Of a DNA stretch of 64,000 bases, positions 36,557-46,292 are shown piece by piece. The notes under the pieces were generated by a model. It was given only the letters and a program-made list of their open reading frames with translations, was not told where the DNA came from and made no database searches. The translations under genes were made by a program, and so were the position numbers. This stretch comes from Coemansia sp. RSA 487 (lineage: Eukaryota > Kickxellomycota > Kickxellomycetes > Kickxellales > Kickxellaceae): NCBI GenBank assembly GCA_027577595.1, contig JANBRJ010000065.1, positions 33,084 to 97,083 of the forward strand, given 5' to 3'. How positions within the stretch are numbered: position 1 is the stretch's first letter; each line of letters starts with the position of its first letter.

Positions 36557-39500
36557 CTAAAAGCGATCTTGAAATTCATTAGTGACAAGAACTGCTGGAT
36601 CATTTGCCTTTACTCGGTATCTGAATGGCGTCACAGTTGTATCCATACGTGGAGGATTCTCAAAACCAGGAACTCTATATGTCTGTTGATTTTGGAAGCA
36701 CACATCGTTAAAACTCCCCCCGATCAGCGCCTGTACAATAAAGTATGACCTATCCGTTTCTGACCGAGCGAACGTTATTGGCCCTCGTTCTGGAGATTCA
36801 TCATCATTCGGATCGCATTTGTTGTAGGGGGGCCTGGCATCCAGGAATTGCCTCCAGTACACCAACCCATCAGCCATATTCTCGTACCAGGGGATGCACA
36901 AAATAGAGGTGTCGTAGGTGTGGATGACTGTTCCCGTATCGAGTCTTTCCTTTCGATATCCCTCGTACATGGCATTCATCGGAAATTCATCCCTCCCGTC
37001 TCTTTGAAGGGAGTTAACAGTGTTGTAATACGGATTGCCTATGCGTCCAGACACTCGGACATCATGCTCCAAGGGACAGCCATTATGCATTTGAAGCTGG
37101 AAGCGTTTAGGTTTTCTGTCTGAATTTGTTGAAGGCAATCCCCTGCTGTATATGAAGGCCCTCCTGTTAAACATGTACTTGTACGCATTACACGCGACTC
37201 CAAGAGAATGACCTTCCCTGTTTATGTAGTAAACTGGCAAGACGCACCGCTTGTTTCCATCATCGTCCTCTTCCCATGACCTTGTGACTGTCCTATAATT
37301 CCCAGTGATGGCAGAATGTACTTGCGTCTGTGTCAAAATTGCTGTGTTTGGACAGGTATTCGTGGCGAGAGGAGAGATGATAATGGTTGATGTTCTTTGG
37401 GTCGGTCCTGGGTCGTTGGCAGCATCTTCGACTTCTAAATCCAATTTGTCAGCAATTACTTCTTTGATGATTTCGGCCTCGCTTACATAGTCATCCAGCT
37501 CGTCTTCCAGCGTTGTGCCTTTGTTAAAAAACCACACGTACTGCTTATTCCATCTTTGCAGTGCCTCGAAAGATATATAAATAAGCGCACTCCCGGCAAA
37601 GGAAATGCCTCCAATCGTTGGTGCTGCAAGTGTTGCTACGGCAATGGCGACAAGTACTTGATTTTTTCGAAGATGCAGCTTGGCCATATCAGCAAGGACA
37701 AGACTTTCAATAGTACGTGCCGCTTGCGATGGGTCAGCAACGATGCTGTACAGGTTGTTCTTAACCAAGCCTGCGTAGTTTGCAGCGTTTTCGGTTATTG
37801 CCTGAGCACCACCGGCTATATCTAACGATATGTCTCTTTTCGTGACACTGGTTTGACTGAGGAAGGTTGCCTTGATATCTAGCAGCTGCTCTATTCTCTG
37901 TGAGGGGTTGAGTTGAAGTCTGATGAGAGTGGCATTGTCAAGAGATCGCAGATCTTGCACCACTTCGTCTATCCACGATATCAGCGCTGGCCCTTTGTTT
38001 GGACAGGAGCTCTCAATAAACTCATCGTGAGTAAGAGATTTGACATCGCAAGGATCCGCTGCAAGCCCACCATTATCATCACTGATGTCTATTGCCCACA
38101 TAACTGTACCTCCAAGATTCATGTTAATCGCAAGCTGCTCTCGCTTGTCCAACTGTTCGGGCGTGTTGAACGCAACCCACTGGTCGGTATCGTAGAGCAT
38201 GATCTGCGAGTCGGCGTCGACATACTCGTCACGCATGCGGTTGGTCCCGCGGATGCGGTTGATCTCGGCAAGCGCGAGGTATCCAGCAGTGCCTGTGCAC
38301 GGACCAGGCGTTGCCTTCGACAAGCTGGTAGTCCCAGTAAACGTGCAATTTGGTCCAGAGCACGAGGGATCGCTTTGCTGGAACGAGCGACCATATGCAG
38401 CCAGCCCAAGTAGAACCTTGTTGCCAGGCACTCCGGCATGAGTAATCAGATTAAGCATGCTCGTCGTCTCCGTCCAGTTGACATGCGACATCAGATACGG
38501 CCCAGTATACTGGTTGTCGTGGTCCCACTGGCCGTGCAAATCGTATGTCATAAAGACAATGTAGTCGACTACTGCGCTCATCTCCGCAATTGGGAAAGAC
38601 TTGAGATACCAATATGACGCAGGAGCCGCCATTGACAGGGTCTTTCCTTGGGGTAGTCTATTACGAACCTCTTTCAAAAACGCGAGATAATTGGCGCCGT
38701 CATCGGGCTGGCCCGCCGGAATGCCAGGAATATCCGGTGCACCGGGATATTCCCAATCAATGTCAATCCCGTCCAAGCCGTTGCTGGTCATAAAGTTCAC
38801 CAGGTTCTGTGCGGCCGTGGCGCGGTTTGCAGGCTGCACCATATTACGTAGATTTACGTATGTGGAAGGATCGGTACTGATGCCCCATCCGCCAAAGCTC
38901 ACGATCTTTCGTTTGCTGATCTTCTTGAAGCGGCTCCATTGAGCTGTCGCAAAGGTATCAAGGGTCGGTTGCAAGGAAGCATCGATATCGGCAAACGAGA
39001 AATGCACATGCGTATACTTGTCAAGATTGAGCTCGTCCACGTTGCTCTTCAGACACGGCCAGCCCTGGTTCCACGACTCGTAGTACCCAACGCTGATAAA
39101 CTGGCTGGGCGGGCCCGACTTGACAAACTCGATGTCGCAATTGCTGAGGCATCCCGTGGTGCCTGGTGCACCGGTCGTGCTGTCTTTCTTAGCACAGAAC
39201 TCGGAAGTCAGCCCACAGTATCCAAATTGACTGCAGCATGCCTTGAGAGGACACTCGCTGTTGTACTTGTCTCCAGGAGCCAAAGGACCGCATTCGGCAT
39301 CTGGGTCGGGCGTAGGGCGTGGTGGAGTTCCGGGACTCACGCAGACCTTCATTCCTTGGCCTAGAAACGCGCACCCTTTCCACCCAAAGGTACCGGCATT
39401 CCATTCTTCGATGTTGTCGTTGGTGATGCCATACATGCCGGCAATGTCGCTACAGTACTGGGATCCGCTCTGGGTGTGCACATGACAGGTGCCGTCTGCG

Positions 39501-39727
39501 TTTGCGGTGAAGGACGGTTTTGTACAGCATACAAGCTGCCCAACCTGGATGCTTGGGCACGAAGGGTTGTACTGATTGAACGTGTTCTCGGAGATATTGC
39601 ACGTCTGCGCAAGCTTAGCACAACCGTCCCCGCTTTGGACAAACATTCCCGTACATGGGTAGTCGTCAGCAGCTCCAAGTGCAGCGGTCGCTGAAATAAG
39701 CACCAGTGCTCTAAGATTGAATATCAT
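36557..39727 (-). CDS. secreted LysM-LysM-CBM18-GH18 chitinase (killer-toxin alpha/beta-like group), 1056 aa
   Basis: A chitin-degrading glycoside hydrolase family 18 enzyme with chitin-binding modules. The ATG at 39727 begins a signal peptide (MIFNLRALVLISATAALGAA); the frame also opens at a TTG six codons earlier. Order: LysM 1 near 25-68, LysM 2 near 82-130, a CBM18 hevein-like module near 145-177 (CCSQFGYCG), and GH18 from about 205 to 550 with the catalytic motif DGIDIDWEYPG (Glu codon 38750-38752, residue 326) intact. A hydrophobic segment near 690-725 and a C-terminal module follow. The C-terminal module (CDPNDDESPERGP... near 1000) resembles the end of the LysM protein at 41191-43311. 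The architecture is that of fungal subgroup C chitinases, which act on cell walls. The enzyme should be active; its target is unknown. Confidence 0.9.
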   Translation of the reverse strand: MIFNLRALVLISATAALGAADDYPCTGMFVQSGDGCAKLAQTCNISENTFNQYNPSCPSIQVGQLVCCTKPSFTANADGTCHVHTQSGSQYCSDIAGMYGITNDNIEEWNAGTFGWKGCAFLGQGMKVCVSPGTPPRPTPDPDAECGPLAPGDKYNSECPLKACCSQFGYCGLTSEFCAKKDSTTGAPGTTGCLSNCDIEFVKSGPPSQFISVGYYESWNQGWPCLKSNVDELNLDKYTHVHFSFADIDASLQPTLDTFATAQWSRFKKISKRKIVSFGGWGISTDPSTYVNLRNMVQPANRATAAQNLVNFMTSNGLDGIDIDWEYPGAPDIPGIPAGQPDDGANYLAFLKEVRNRLPQGKTLSMAAPASYWYLKSFPIAEMSAVVDYIVFMTYDLHGQWDHDNQYTGPYLMSHVNWTETTSMLNLITHAGVPGNKVLLGLAAYGRSFQQSDPSCSGPNCTFTGTTSLSKATPGPCTGTAGYLALAEINRIRGTNRMRDEYVDADSQIMLYDTDQWVAFNTPEQLDKREQLAINMNLGGTVMWAIDISDDNGGLAADPCDVKSLTHDEFIESSCPNKGPALISWIDEVVQDLRSLDNATLIRLQLNPSQRIEQLLDIKATFLSQTSVTKRDISLDIAGGAQAITENAANYAGLVKNNLYSIVADPSQAARTIESLVLADMAKLHLRKNQVLVAIAVATLAAPTIGGISFAGSALIYISFEALQRWNKQYVWFFNKGTTLEDELDDYVSEAEIIKEVIADKLDLEVEDAANDPGPTQRTSTIIISPLATNTCPNTAILTQTQVHSAITGNYRTVTRSWEEDDDGNKRCVLPVYYINREGHSLGVACNAYKYMFNRRAFIYSRGLPSTNSDRKPKRFQLQMHNGCPLEHDVRVSGRIGNPYYNTVNSLQRDGRDEFPMNAMYEGYRKERLDTGTVIHTYDTSILCIPWYENMADGLVYWRQFLDARPPYNKCDPNDDESPERGPITFARSETDRSYFIVQALIGGSFNDVCFQNQQTYRVPGFENPPRMDTTVTPFRYRVKANDPAVLVTNEFQDRF

Positions 39728-39973
39728 CTTAAAGCTAGATCTCAAAGATACTCGGTAGTCTAGTTTTCAATGCTAAAATCCAAATAAAAATGTTTATCAA
39801 GACCAAGTATTAGAGTAACAGAGGGAATAAACGAAAAAAAACACCAAGAAACTAGAAAATTCACGCTTTAACATGTTGCAGACTGCGACATTTAGAACGA
39901 TTGACATATGTATCTGGCAATTTAGTGGGAATCGCTCTTCCTAAAGCTCAGCACAACGATCCAAAATATGTTT

Positions 39974-40234
39974 TTACTTGCAAGATAAGCGACACTGCTC
40001 AGCATTGGCTTTGCAGCTGTCGATAGCAGAATTGACAATTCCTTCGCACTGCTCTGTGCAATTCGTTCCTCCGTTCTCTGCACATCTGTAGTGGCAAACA
40101 CCCATGCCCTGCCTGTTGAGAGCCACACACCGCGCTTCATTTTGGGTGCAATTCGGGACGCAGCCGGTGACAAGCGATGCGTTGACCGGAAACAGGATCG
40201 CGAAGGCGACAAAGGCTAGAAAGTAAAGCTTCAT
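39974..40234 (-). CDS. small secreted cysteine-rich protein (CX3C pairs), 86 aa
   Basis: The ATG at 40234 starts a signal peptide (MKLYFLAFVAFAILFPVNA). The mature part of about 67 residues contains ten cysteines, eight of them as CX3C pairs: CVPNC, CHYRC, CTEQC and CRLSC. Paired CX3C motifs usually form two disulfide-linked antiparallel helices (helical hairpin). I do not recognise the gene. The open frame extends upstream to 40372, but that extension would bury the signal sequence and is unlikely. It lies between the GH18 chitinase and the LysM protein on the same strand, so a role with these secreted proteins is possible. Two further CX3C proteins lie at 58307 and 59184. Confidence 0.7.
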   Translation of the reverse strand: MKLYFLAFVAFAILFPVNASLVTGCVPNCTQNEARCVALNRQGMGVCHYRCAENGGTNCTEQCEGIVNSAIDSCKANAEQCRLSCK

Positions 40235-41190
40235 TTTGTTGGTGCGCGCTATGAAAATTTTCGACAAAATCTTAAGAAAAGCGGAAATAAAGATGGGCCA
40301 ACTTCGGATGTGCAAACAGAAGCTTTTTGAGGATATTTTCTGCACAACATCTCGTAAACCCCGAAGATTCACAATTCCATCTAAATAATATGCACCTGTT
40401 AATTAGACTCTGAATCATTGTTGTCAAAATTTCAGTGCAATAATTGCCTCACCGCAGCCAAACCGCTTGCAGCAAACTGGCTGGATCTCTATTTTTCGGG
40501 ATTGTTATGATTTTTTATTTACGGATGTCATGCTTATTTTGCTGAGAGGTGTATGCAAATTATATGCAGTGAAATGGAAACCCTATTAGGATTGTCAGCA
40601 TGCAAAATATCAAGCTATTGAATGAGGTAAATCAATCAAATTTGACAATGCCCCAAAGATTTTGACGATAAATTACAAATAACCTGCAAATGCAAAAATG
40701 TAATGTCACGAACGAGCCATGCGGACCGCTGATCTAAACAATTTACGGAATTGGCACGTATCTGTGCAGTTGTTTTAAGACCGTGTGGAAACTGCTTCAG
40801 AAGCATCCTGGTGTCGAAGAGGGATGCATTGAGAAAACTATGCCTTCCGATAGGTATTGCTGGGCATAATTATTGCCATCGAAATTCCGAGAAATGCTTT
40901 CAAGTAAACAAAAAAACGGGGACAATCCAAATATATTGCGCCGATCTAAAAAATACAGGAAATTGCATGAATTCCTAGAAGAAAATTACCCAAATTATTG
41001 ATGCATTATTATTACTTTTGCAAATCTTGGAAATCTTGTGCTTCGATAGCGAAAGAAAGATAAAAGAAAAGCAAGCGTAAGTCTCTGGTCGCTATATACG
41101 TCAAATGGAAGACCAACACAAATGGAAATGCAAAGATATCTGAACTGTGCGGCACTTCGCCATGAATACGATAGAATTTATTGCTCGAAT
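40235..41190. other. intergenic region, no gene seen
   Basis: About 950 nt, AT-rich. It should contain the promoter of the minus-strand cysteine-rich gene and the 3' flank of the LysM gene. A 75-codon frame at 40751 lacks an ATG start and any recognisable feature. No RNA or repeat was recognised. Confidence 0.5.
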
Positions 41191-43311
41191 TCATGCGCGT
41201 GTGTACTCGATGCTGCAATTGCCAAATCCAAGAGTTGGATACTCAATCAGCACGATGTACTGCTGGTTTGCAACCAGGGGTCCAGTGCGTTTCGGCGAGT
41301 TGGGATTCATTGGATCACATCTTGACCAGTCCAGCGTTTTGTATCTGTCGGCCACGCCACTAGATTTTTCTGCAGCTTCAGCATTAGCAAAGCGCTGGAA
41401 GCTTCTGCCCTCAATCCAAATATCTGACGCGTCAACGCATTGGGATGTGCCTGTGGTTCCATACGGGAATGTAGCCTGCTGCCAGCTAGCACGTTGTTCC
41501 AGAATTGGTATCCCGCTGACTCTAGGACTCGCTTGCTTCGCACATGCAGCCTGGCTTGTCATCAAAGAGCTGCCACCGTACGTAAACACATTGCTTCTAG
41601 TACCCGATATGTGCGCATACGCAGTGCACGCCATCCCAGGCGACTGATATCCAGCGTTGACCACAAATATCGGTATGGTGCAGGATTTGACGATGAGGTC
41701 AGTGGTCATATCATCCATTGCTTCCAGTTCCTCGATTTCATTTCCAGGAGCGTCAGCAATAACATTCCCGCCGTCATACACCCACTGCTGTTGTTTAACA
41801 TAAGCTGCCACTTCATCGTCGACTGGCCCGTGTACAGCCTTACTCAAAACGCTGTTAAGAGGAAAAGCAGGATGCTTTGCAATATCAAGCTGCACGTTTG
41901 GGATTCCCACTTTGCCTGCTGCAATGGTTGAGTAAAACTTGTCAACAGTTGCATCACTGGATTTTGTATGGGCAAAAACGTACGGGGCCATCAGCCAGCT
42001 GCTGTACGTGCTTGGAGACATTGCTACGTCGGCATATTCTGCGGCTCCGCTCTTGCTAGTTGGGAGCTTGTAAATTGGACCAGCAATAAGCGCTGGGCGG
42101 ATAGATCCCTTGCTGTAGCGCCGTCCTTCTTGCCACGCCTGCATTGCCTCTTCCGCTTGAGAAGAATCAGTTGTCACTATTACACCAAATGTCATTGCAG
42201 GATCATTCTCATTGGCATGTTGGAGGATCTTTGCAGTGCCAAAGCGGGCAATTGTGGAAACAAAGTAATCAAATGCACCAGCTAAATTGCTGTTGTCGAT
42301 CCACGCCCCTGACCACATTGCCAGATAGACAGTATCTATCTGTAGTGTGTAGTTTGTCAAAGACGCAGATGAAAGCTGGAGCTTTGCTTCAGTTAACGCT
42401 TCTTGGCAGTAGTATAGCTCGGTGCTGTATGCAGACTCGTAATCGTCCATCCACGACGCTATCTCGAACAAATAGTTGTATGACAGCTTGCGTGGCCAGC
42501 CCCCGCTAACAGATACAATCTGGCCAGGGACAATAGCATCGCAGCCATACCATCCGTACGTGACGCTGTTGAAGTAGTCGAGGTCTCTAGCCATTGCAAA
42601 ATCCGAAATTATTGAAGCGCAGGTGTCGCCAGATTTTATCTCATACGTTGAAGAAATGGAGTTGTAGGGGGCGGGTGTAACACTTCCTTGGGCGCTTGTC
42701 TTTGCGGTTGTTGCATAGAACTGTAGAGCCTGGCCGGACCAGGTAGTGCTTACATCGGCCGACTGCGCAACGCACCCACCACTGGACCATGAGCTGACCG
42801 TTTGCTTGATGCCGGCAATGTTGCTGGTAGTATCGATGGCGATTCCCATTCTGTACCCTGCCTTGTTGCTTTCGGTACCGCAGTACTCGACAGACTTCCT
42901 GTTGGCGACGCCATTCTGCGACGCTTCCTTGATAAGCGCGGATACAAGGCTGTACGCGCCTTGCGGATGAATCCAATCTCCAAACCATGCGCCGACAATG
43001 GCACCGTCCGTGTAAACATAGAATTGCTTGCGGTTGCAGTCCTGGAGGACTAGATCTTGCAGCTGGTAGAGAGCGTCGAGGATCTGAGATTGCTTGACGC
43101 TCCCACTACCCCATGACCCAACTTTGATGTCGACCTGTGCACTTACAGCGGCATTGCATGCTCCGTTGCTAGAAGCAGTATCGATGGAAAAAGTCGTAAT
43201 ACCACTATTTGGCGGCACAGTAAAAGCGCTGTCTGGAAGGACAGTGTAATCGGTGGATGTAGTTGCGCCCCACGCAACACAAGAAAGGAGCAATATTTGT
43301 AAGAGAGCCAT
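41191..43311 (-). CDS. secreted LysM-domain protein with duplicated flanking domain, 706 aa
   Basis: The ATG at 43311 begins a signal peptide (MALLQILLLSCVAWG); the frame opens earlier only at a TTG. One LysM domain lies near residues 225-272 (YEIKSGDTCASII ... VPGQIVSVS), very like the LysM of the neighbouring chitinase, so the protein probably binds chitin. On both sides of it lies what looks like the same domain twice: AWFGDWIHPQGAYSLVSALI ... MGIAIDTTSN before, and MWSGAWIDNSNLAGAFDYFV ... FGVIVTTDSS after. The last 150 residues (CDPMNPNSPKRTGP...) resemble the C-terminus of the chitinase. There is no GH18 catalytic motif, so it is not an active chitinase of that type. It may be a partner of the chitinase or a chitin-masking protein; that is inference. 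Confidence 0.75.
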   Translation of the reverse strand: MALLQILLLSCVAWGATTSTDYTVLPDSAFTVPPNSGITTFSIDTASSNGACNAAVSAQVDIKVGSWGSGSVKQSQILDALYQLQDLVLQDCNRKQFYVYTDGAIVGAWFGDWIHPQGAYSLVSALIKEASQNGVANRKSVEYCGTESNKAGYRMGIAIDTTSNIAGIKQTVSSWSSGGCVAQSADVSTTWSGQALQFYATTAKTSAQGSVTPAPYNSISSTYEIKSGDTCASIISDFAMARDLDYFNSVTYGWYGCDAIVPGQIVSVSGGWPRKLSYNYLFEIASWMDDYESAYSTELYYCQEALTEAKLQLSSASLTNYTLQIDTVYLAMWSGAWIDNSNLAGAFDYFVSTIARFGTAKILQHANENDPAMTFGVIVTTDSSQAEEAMQAWQEGRRYSKGSIRPALIAGPIYKLPTSKSGAAEYADVAMSPSTYSSWLMAPYVFAHTKSSDATVDKFYSTIAAGKVGIPNVQLDIAKHPAFPLNSVLSKAVHGPVDDEVAAYVKQQQWVYDGGNVIADAPGNEIEELEAMDDMTTDLIVKSCTIPIFVVNAGYQSPGMACTAYAHISGTRSNVFTYGGSSLMTSQAACAKQASPRVSGIPILEQRASWQQATFPYGTTGTSQCVDASDIWIEGRSFQRFANAEAAEKSSGVADRYKTLDWSRCDPMNPNSPKRTGPLVANQQYIVLIEYPTLGFGNCSIEYTRA

Positions 43312-43641
43312 TGCACTAGCAGTCTGGTTTATATTGAAGGCGTCAGAAACTGTAAACAAAATTATGCAGAGGAACTAAATAAGACGAAAAGCTACAAGGA
43401 AAATGGCAAATAGGAAAAGAATATTATTGGGAATTACCTGCTTCTTTTGTGTTTAAGAGCTGTTTTTCTTCCAGAAATGTGTAAAAATAAAAGACTAGTG
43501 GTCTGAGCCAAGAGGGGTAGATAGCAATCCTGTTGAGACATTCAAAAACTCTTCCCAATAAAAAAGGCATAGAAAGCTATCATCAGATGCTCCATCCTGA
43601 CGACCATTGTATCTTCTCGACCACGCTGGATGTTTAGATGT
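43312..43641. other. intergenic region, no gene seen
   Basis: 330 nt between the LysM protein and the 167-aa secreted protein, both on the minus strand. It must contain the LysM gene promoter. AT-rich; nothing else recognised. Confidence 0.45.
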
Positions 43642-44145
43642 TTAAAGCTCGTCGTGTACTCGTTTGCCGCAATGTTGAGTTCCTGCTAGAGTATCGTTCC
43701 CGTATGAAATGTTTGTGCACCATTCTCTGCACAACTTCATTGCCGCGGCGTTTATTTCGCCGCTTACAAATACGTCGTAAAAGATACCGTTCTCGTTAAC
43801 ACTCACATCTCCACAGTTGGCGTCCGGGTCGACATCTATATTTCCATATGCGCCACCAGGAAGGTTTATTGACAAAGATTTGACCAAGGATTTGTCGTGG
43901 CCAACATGTAAGCCTTTCTTCTTACGATACACTTCAGCATGATATCCATTCTGGTCGTGGCCATCGCTATGGTCACCGTCCCAATAATCGCAGTAGTCGA
44001 ACATCACCGTATTTCCTTTATGGACCAAACAAACACCTGACATGTAAACAAAGGTTCCATCTGGGACCCAGTTGCACAGGCCAGCATAGATATCCTCACC
44101 ACGGACAAGATGGACTAGAAAGGCTAGAAACAGAAACCCCATCAT
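43642..44145 (-). CDS. secreted protein of unknown family, 167 aa
   Basis: Two consecutive ATGs at 44145 and 44142 begin a short signal peptide (MMGFLFLAFLVHLVRGE). The mature part has about seven cysteines (CNW, GVC, DYC, NCGD, LCREWC, HCGK), an Asp/His-rich stretch (DYWDGDHSDGHDQNG) and an Asn-glycosylation-like site (NIS). I do not recognise the family. The open frame continues upstream to 44601, but that extension is basic, unlike a secreted protein, and would put the signal sequence in the middle. The start at 44145 is therefore preferred. It is part of the minus-strand group of secreted proteins with the chitinase and the LysM protein. Confidence 0.65.
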   Translation of the reverse strand: MMGFLFLAFLVHLVRGEDIYAGLCNWVPDGTFVYMSGVCLVHKGNTVMFDYCDYWDGDHSDGHDQNGYHAEVYRKKKGLHVGHDKSLVKSLSINLPGGAYGNIDVDPDANCGDVSVNENGIFYDVFVSGEINAAAMKLCREWCTNISYGNDTLAGTQHCGKRVHDEL

Positions 44146-44621
44146 TCTAATTGAGTAGCTACAATAAATAGATACCCTGGCAAGTGATGTTAATAAAAAA
44201 TTGTGAACCGAAGAGACTTTCAAAGCAGCATGCAACCAAGGTCCAACATTTCTCTTGTTCGCCGTGGTCACCATTTTATAAGAAATGTTTTTGGGCTGTT
44301 GTCCATCATTTGCTGAATTACGCAAATCCTGGGATTTCCGTGTGGTCACAGAAATCTGCTGGTGTGTCTGATAATTCGCAAGGCGGATTTTTTTGCAAAC
44401 AATCCAGAAACGCTTAAACCTCAATTCTCTGCTTTCTTTCCTGGTTTTATTTGGTCCATTTCTTTCTATTAACATACTTAATATCTTCTTTATTTTATGT
44501 AGTATTTTGAGCTGCCTACCATTTACGCTATAGTTACCTAACATTATATAGAGAGAAAGTAAACATCTGCTATATAACTTTACTTTCAGACGCAATACCA
44601 CTAGAAAAGGCCTATCGAATA
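44146..44621. promoter_or_regulatory. divergent promoter region between secreted protein and family copy 2
   Basis: About 475 nt between divergently read genes. TATATAA-like sequence at about 44571 lies 50 nt before the ATG of copy 2. The minus-strand gene has TATTTATTGTAG about 15-25 nt upstream of its ATG. No other gene seen. Confidence 0.4.
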
Positions 44622-45179
44622 ATGGACAAACCAGTTTATGACCTCTTCACAGGAGAGATTGTCCAGTACCCCTCATTAGAGTTCCAGCTGTTAATTTATC
44701 ACGAATCAGACTTTCAGCTTTTTACCAAAGACATGTATCCTCAGTATTTTGAAGATGCACCTTTAATGGCACAGCTTATCAAGATGGACAGTGTGGAAAA
44801 CATAAACGACATTGTCCAAGACTACCTACAGAACAGGAAGGACCGCGAGTACCCTAGCTTCATTGTCCTGCATGACAATATATGTGATGTTTATATTCTT
44901 GGACAACACTTTATGGATCGTTGCGGTATAGTGCCTATTGAGGAGGGCGATACAATCCACATGGACTTTTGGATAGCGAGATACAGATACCACAAAAACA
45001 TGATTGTATATGCGATAATGGACTGGGCGATGGAGGACTACATCAATATGATAGAAGCCATGTCTAGCCGAGAGGATATTCCAACTGAGGTTGTTGGAAG
45101 AGTCGATGATGGGTCTATTGTCGGAAGCATGGATTGGAAATGTAGCGATTATGACTGCAAAGATTGCCACAGACATTAA
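44622..45179 (+). CDS. unknown 185-aa family, copy 2 (intact)
   Basis: This is the only undamaged member of the three paralogues in the window, with ATG, 185 codons and stop. It begins MDKPVYDLFTGEIVQYPS, keeps the core LIYHESDFQLFTKDMYP, DSVENINDIVQDYLQNRKD, VLHDNICDVYILGQHFM and MDFWIARYRYHKNMIVYAIM, and ends MDWKCSDYDCKDCHRH. The end carries three Cys and two His in a short span, a possible metal site. It has no signal peptide or transmembrane segment, so it should be intracellular. It is more diverged from copies 1 and 3 than those two are from each other. No function can be assigned. Conservation of reading frame while two relatives decay suggests selection on this copy. Confidence 0.65.
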   Translation: MDKPVYDLFTGEIVQYPSLEFQLLIYHESDFQLFTKDMYPQYFEDAPLMAQLIKMDSVENINDIVQDYLQNRKDREYPSFIVLHDNICDVYILGQHFMDRCGIVPIEEGDTIHMDFWIARYRYHKNMIVYAIMDWAMEDYINMIEAMSSREDIPTEVVGRVDDGSIVGSMDWKCSDYDCKDCHRH

Positions 45180-45490
45180 ACATTTGCACCTTTTAAAAAT
45201 GAAGTGTTGAAATAAAATGATAATATAAATTGCTTTGTTATTGAGTGCTAACCATTATAATGAGATGATAATTGTTACCATACAAGATATTTACCCGTTT
45301 GCCTGAAGCAGACATTGTTCTGGTGATTTGCTAAACCTATTAACGTCAGCACGCAAAGCGAATGTATATTGTGGATTGACATTGCACATCACCAATTTCC
45401 ATTATTTGTCTAGCAATTTTCATTATTAATATTTTTTTGACTTGATTGTCGCTTCAACACATTATCCTCCTAGAAATTGCTTATCGAAGA
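45180..45490. other. intergenic region between family copies 2 and 3
   Basis: About 310 nt, AT-rich. The last 60 nt (from about 45431) match the sequence upstream of copy 1, so the duplicated unit includes its leader. No gene. Confidence 0.5.
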
Positions 45491-46048
45491 ATGGACAAAC
45501 CAGTGTATGAACTCTCGACAGGAAAGATTATTCAGTATCCCTCATTCGAGTACCAGATGCTAATATACCACGAATTTAACTTTCAATTCGTTACACAGGA
45601 TATGTATCCTCCGTCTTTTCGAGATACTCCTTTAATGGCACAGCTTATCAAGATGGACAGCGTAGAAAGTATAAACGACATTGTCCAAGACTACGTGCAG
45701 AACAGGAAGGAGCTTAACTATTCTAGTTTTGTTGTGCTGCACGACAATATTTGTGTTGTTTATGTTCTCGGACAACGCTTCATGGATCACCACGGTATCG
45801 AGCCTATCGAGGAGGGCAATACAATCTACATGGACTTTTGGATAGCGAGATACAGATAGCACAAAAACATGATTGTATACGCGATAATGCATTTTGTGAC
45901 AGAGAGCTACCATAACATGATAGAAATCATGTCCACCCTACTGGACATTCCAACAGAAGTCGTTGGAAGAGTCGGTGGTGGCTCCATTGTAGGTAGTTCG
46001 GACTGGAAATGTAGTGGTTATGATTGCGCCGATTGTCATAGACGTTAG
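45491..46048 (+). pseudogene. unknown 185-aa family, copy 3, broken by an internal stop
   Basis: The ATG at 45491 opens a frame that keeps the family N-terminus (MDKPVYELSTGKIIQYPS) but stops at TAG 45857-45859. At this place copies 1 and 2 have the Tyr codon TAC inside ARYRYHKN. The frame continues after the stop, with the family C-terminus and a stop at 46046-46048 exactly 185 codons from the start, so the single base change is the only break seen. The product would be 122 aa and lack the Cys/His end. It is very close to copy 1 in sequence, including its leader, which shows a recent duplication. Confidence 0.7.
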
Positions 46049-46292
46049 ATTTTTTAGTTCTCAGTTTTTGTCAATTAATATCCTCAATTTTGCCAAAAAC
46101 ATCTATAAACCAACGAATTGGCAAGATGGCCACTGAAGGATTATGTTGCGATAACAGCTATAATGACAATTTCCCATATGTTGCGTATCATTTTAATATA
46201 TTTCGAAAGTGTATATATTGGATCTGGCCACTAACCCCGCTCGCTTTTTCACACCAAAACCATTACGTTCTTTATTTGCTTGTTGACATTTA

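Noticed and set aside
40235-40372. Longer N-terminus for the 86-aa cysteine-rich protein
   Set aside because: It would precede an obvious signal peptide; ATG 40234 is the sensible start.
40751-40978. 75-codon Cys-containing frame
   Set aside because: No ATG start, no signal peptide and no paired Cys pattern; probably chance.
41191-43311. Second active GH18 chitinase
   Set aside because: No DxxDxDxE motif in any position; only LysM and the shared C-terminal module are present.
44146-44601. Longer N-terminus for the 167-aa secreted protein
   Set aside because: The extension is basic and unlike a protein domain, and it would place the clear signal peptide in the interior.
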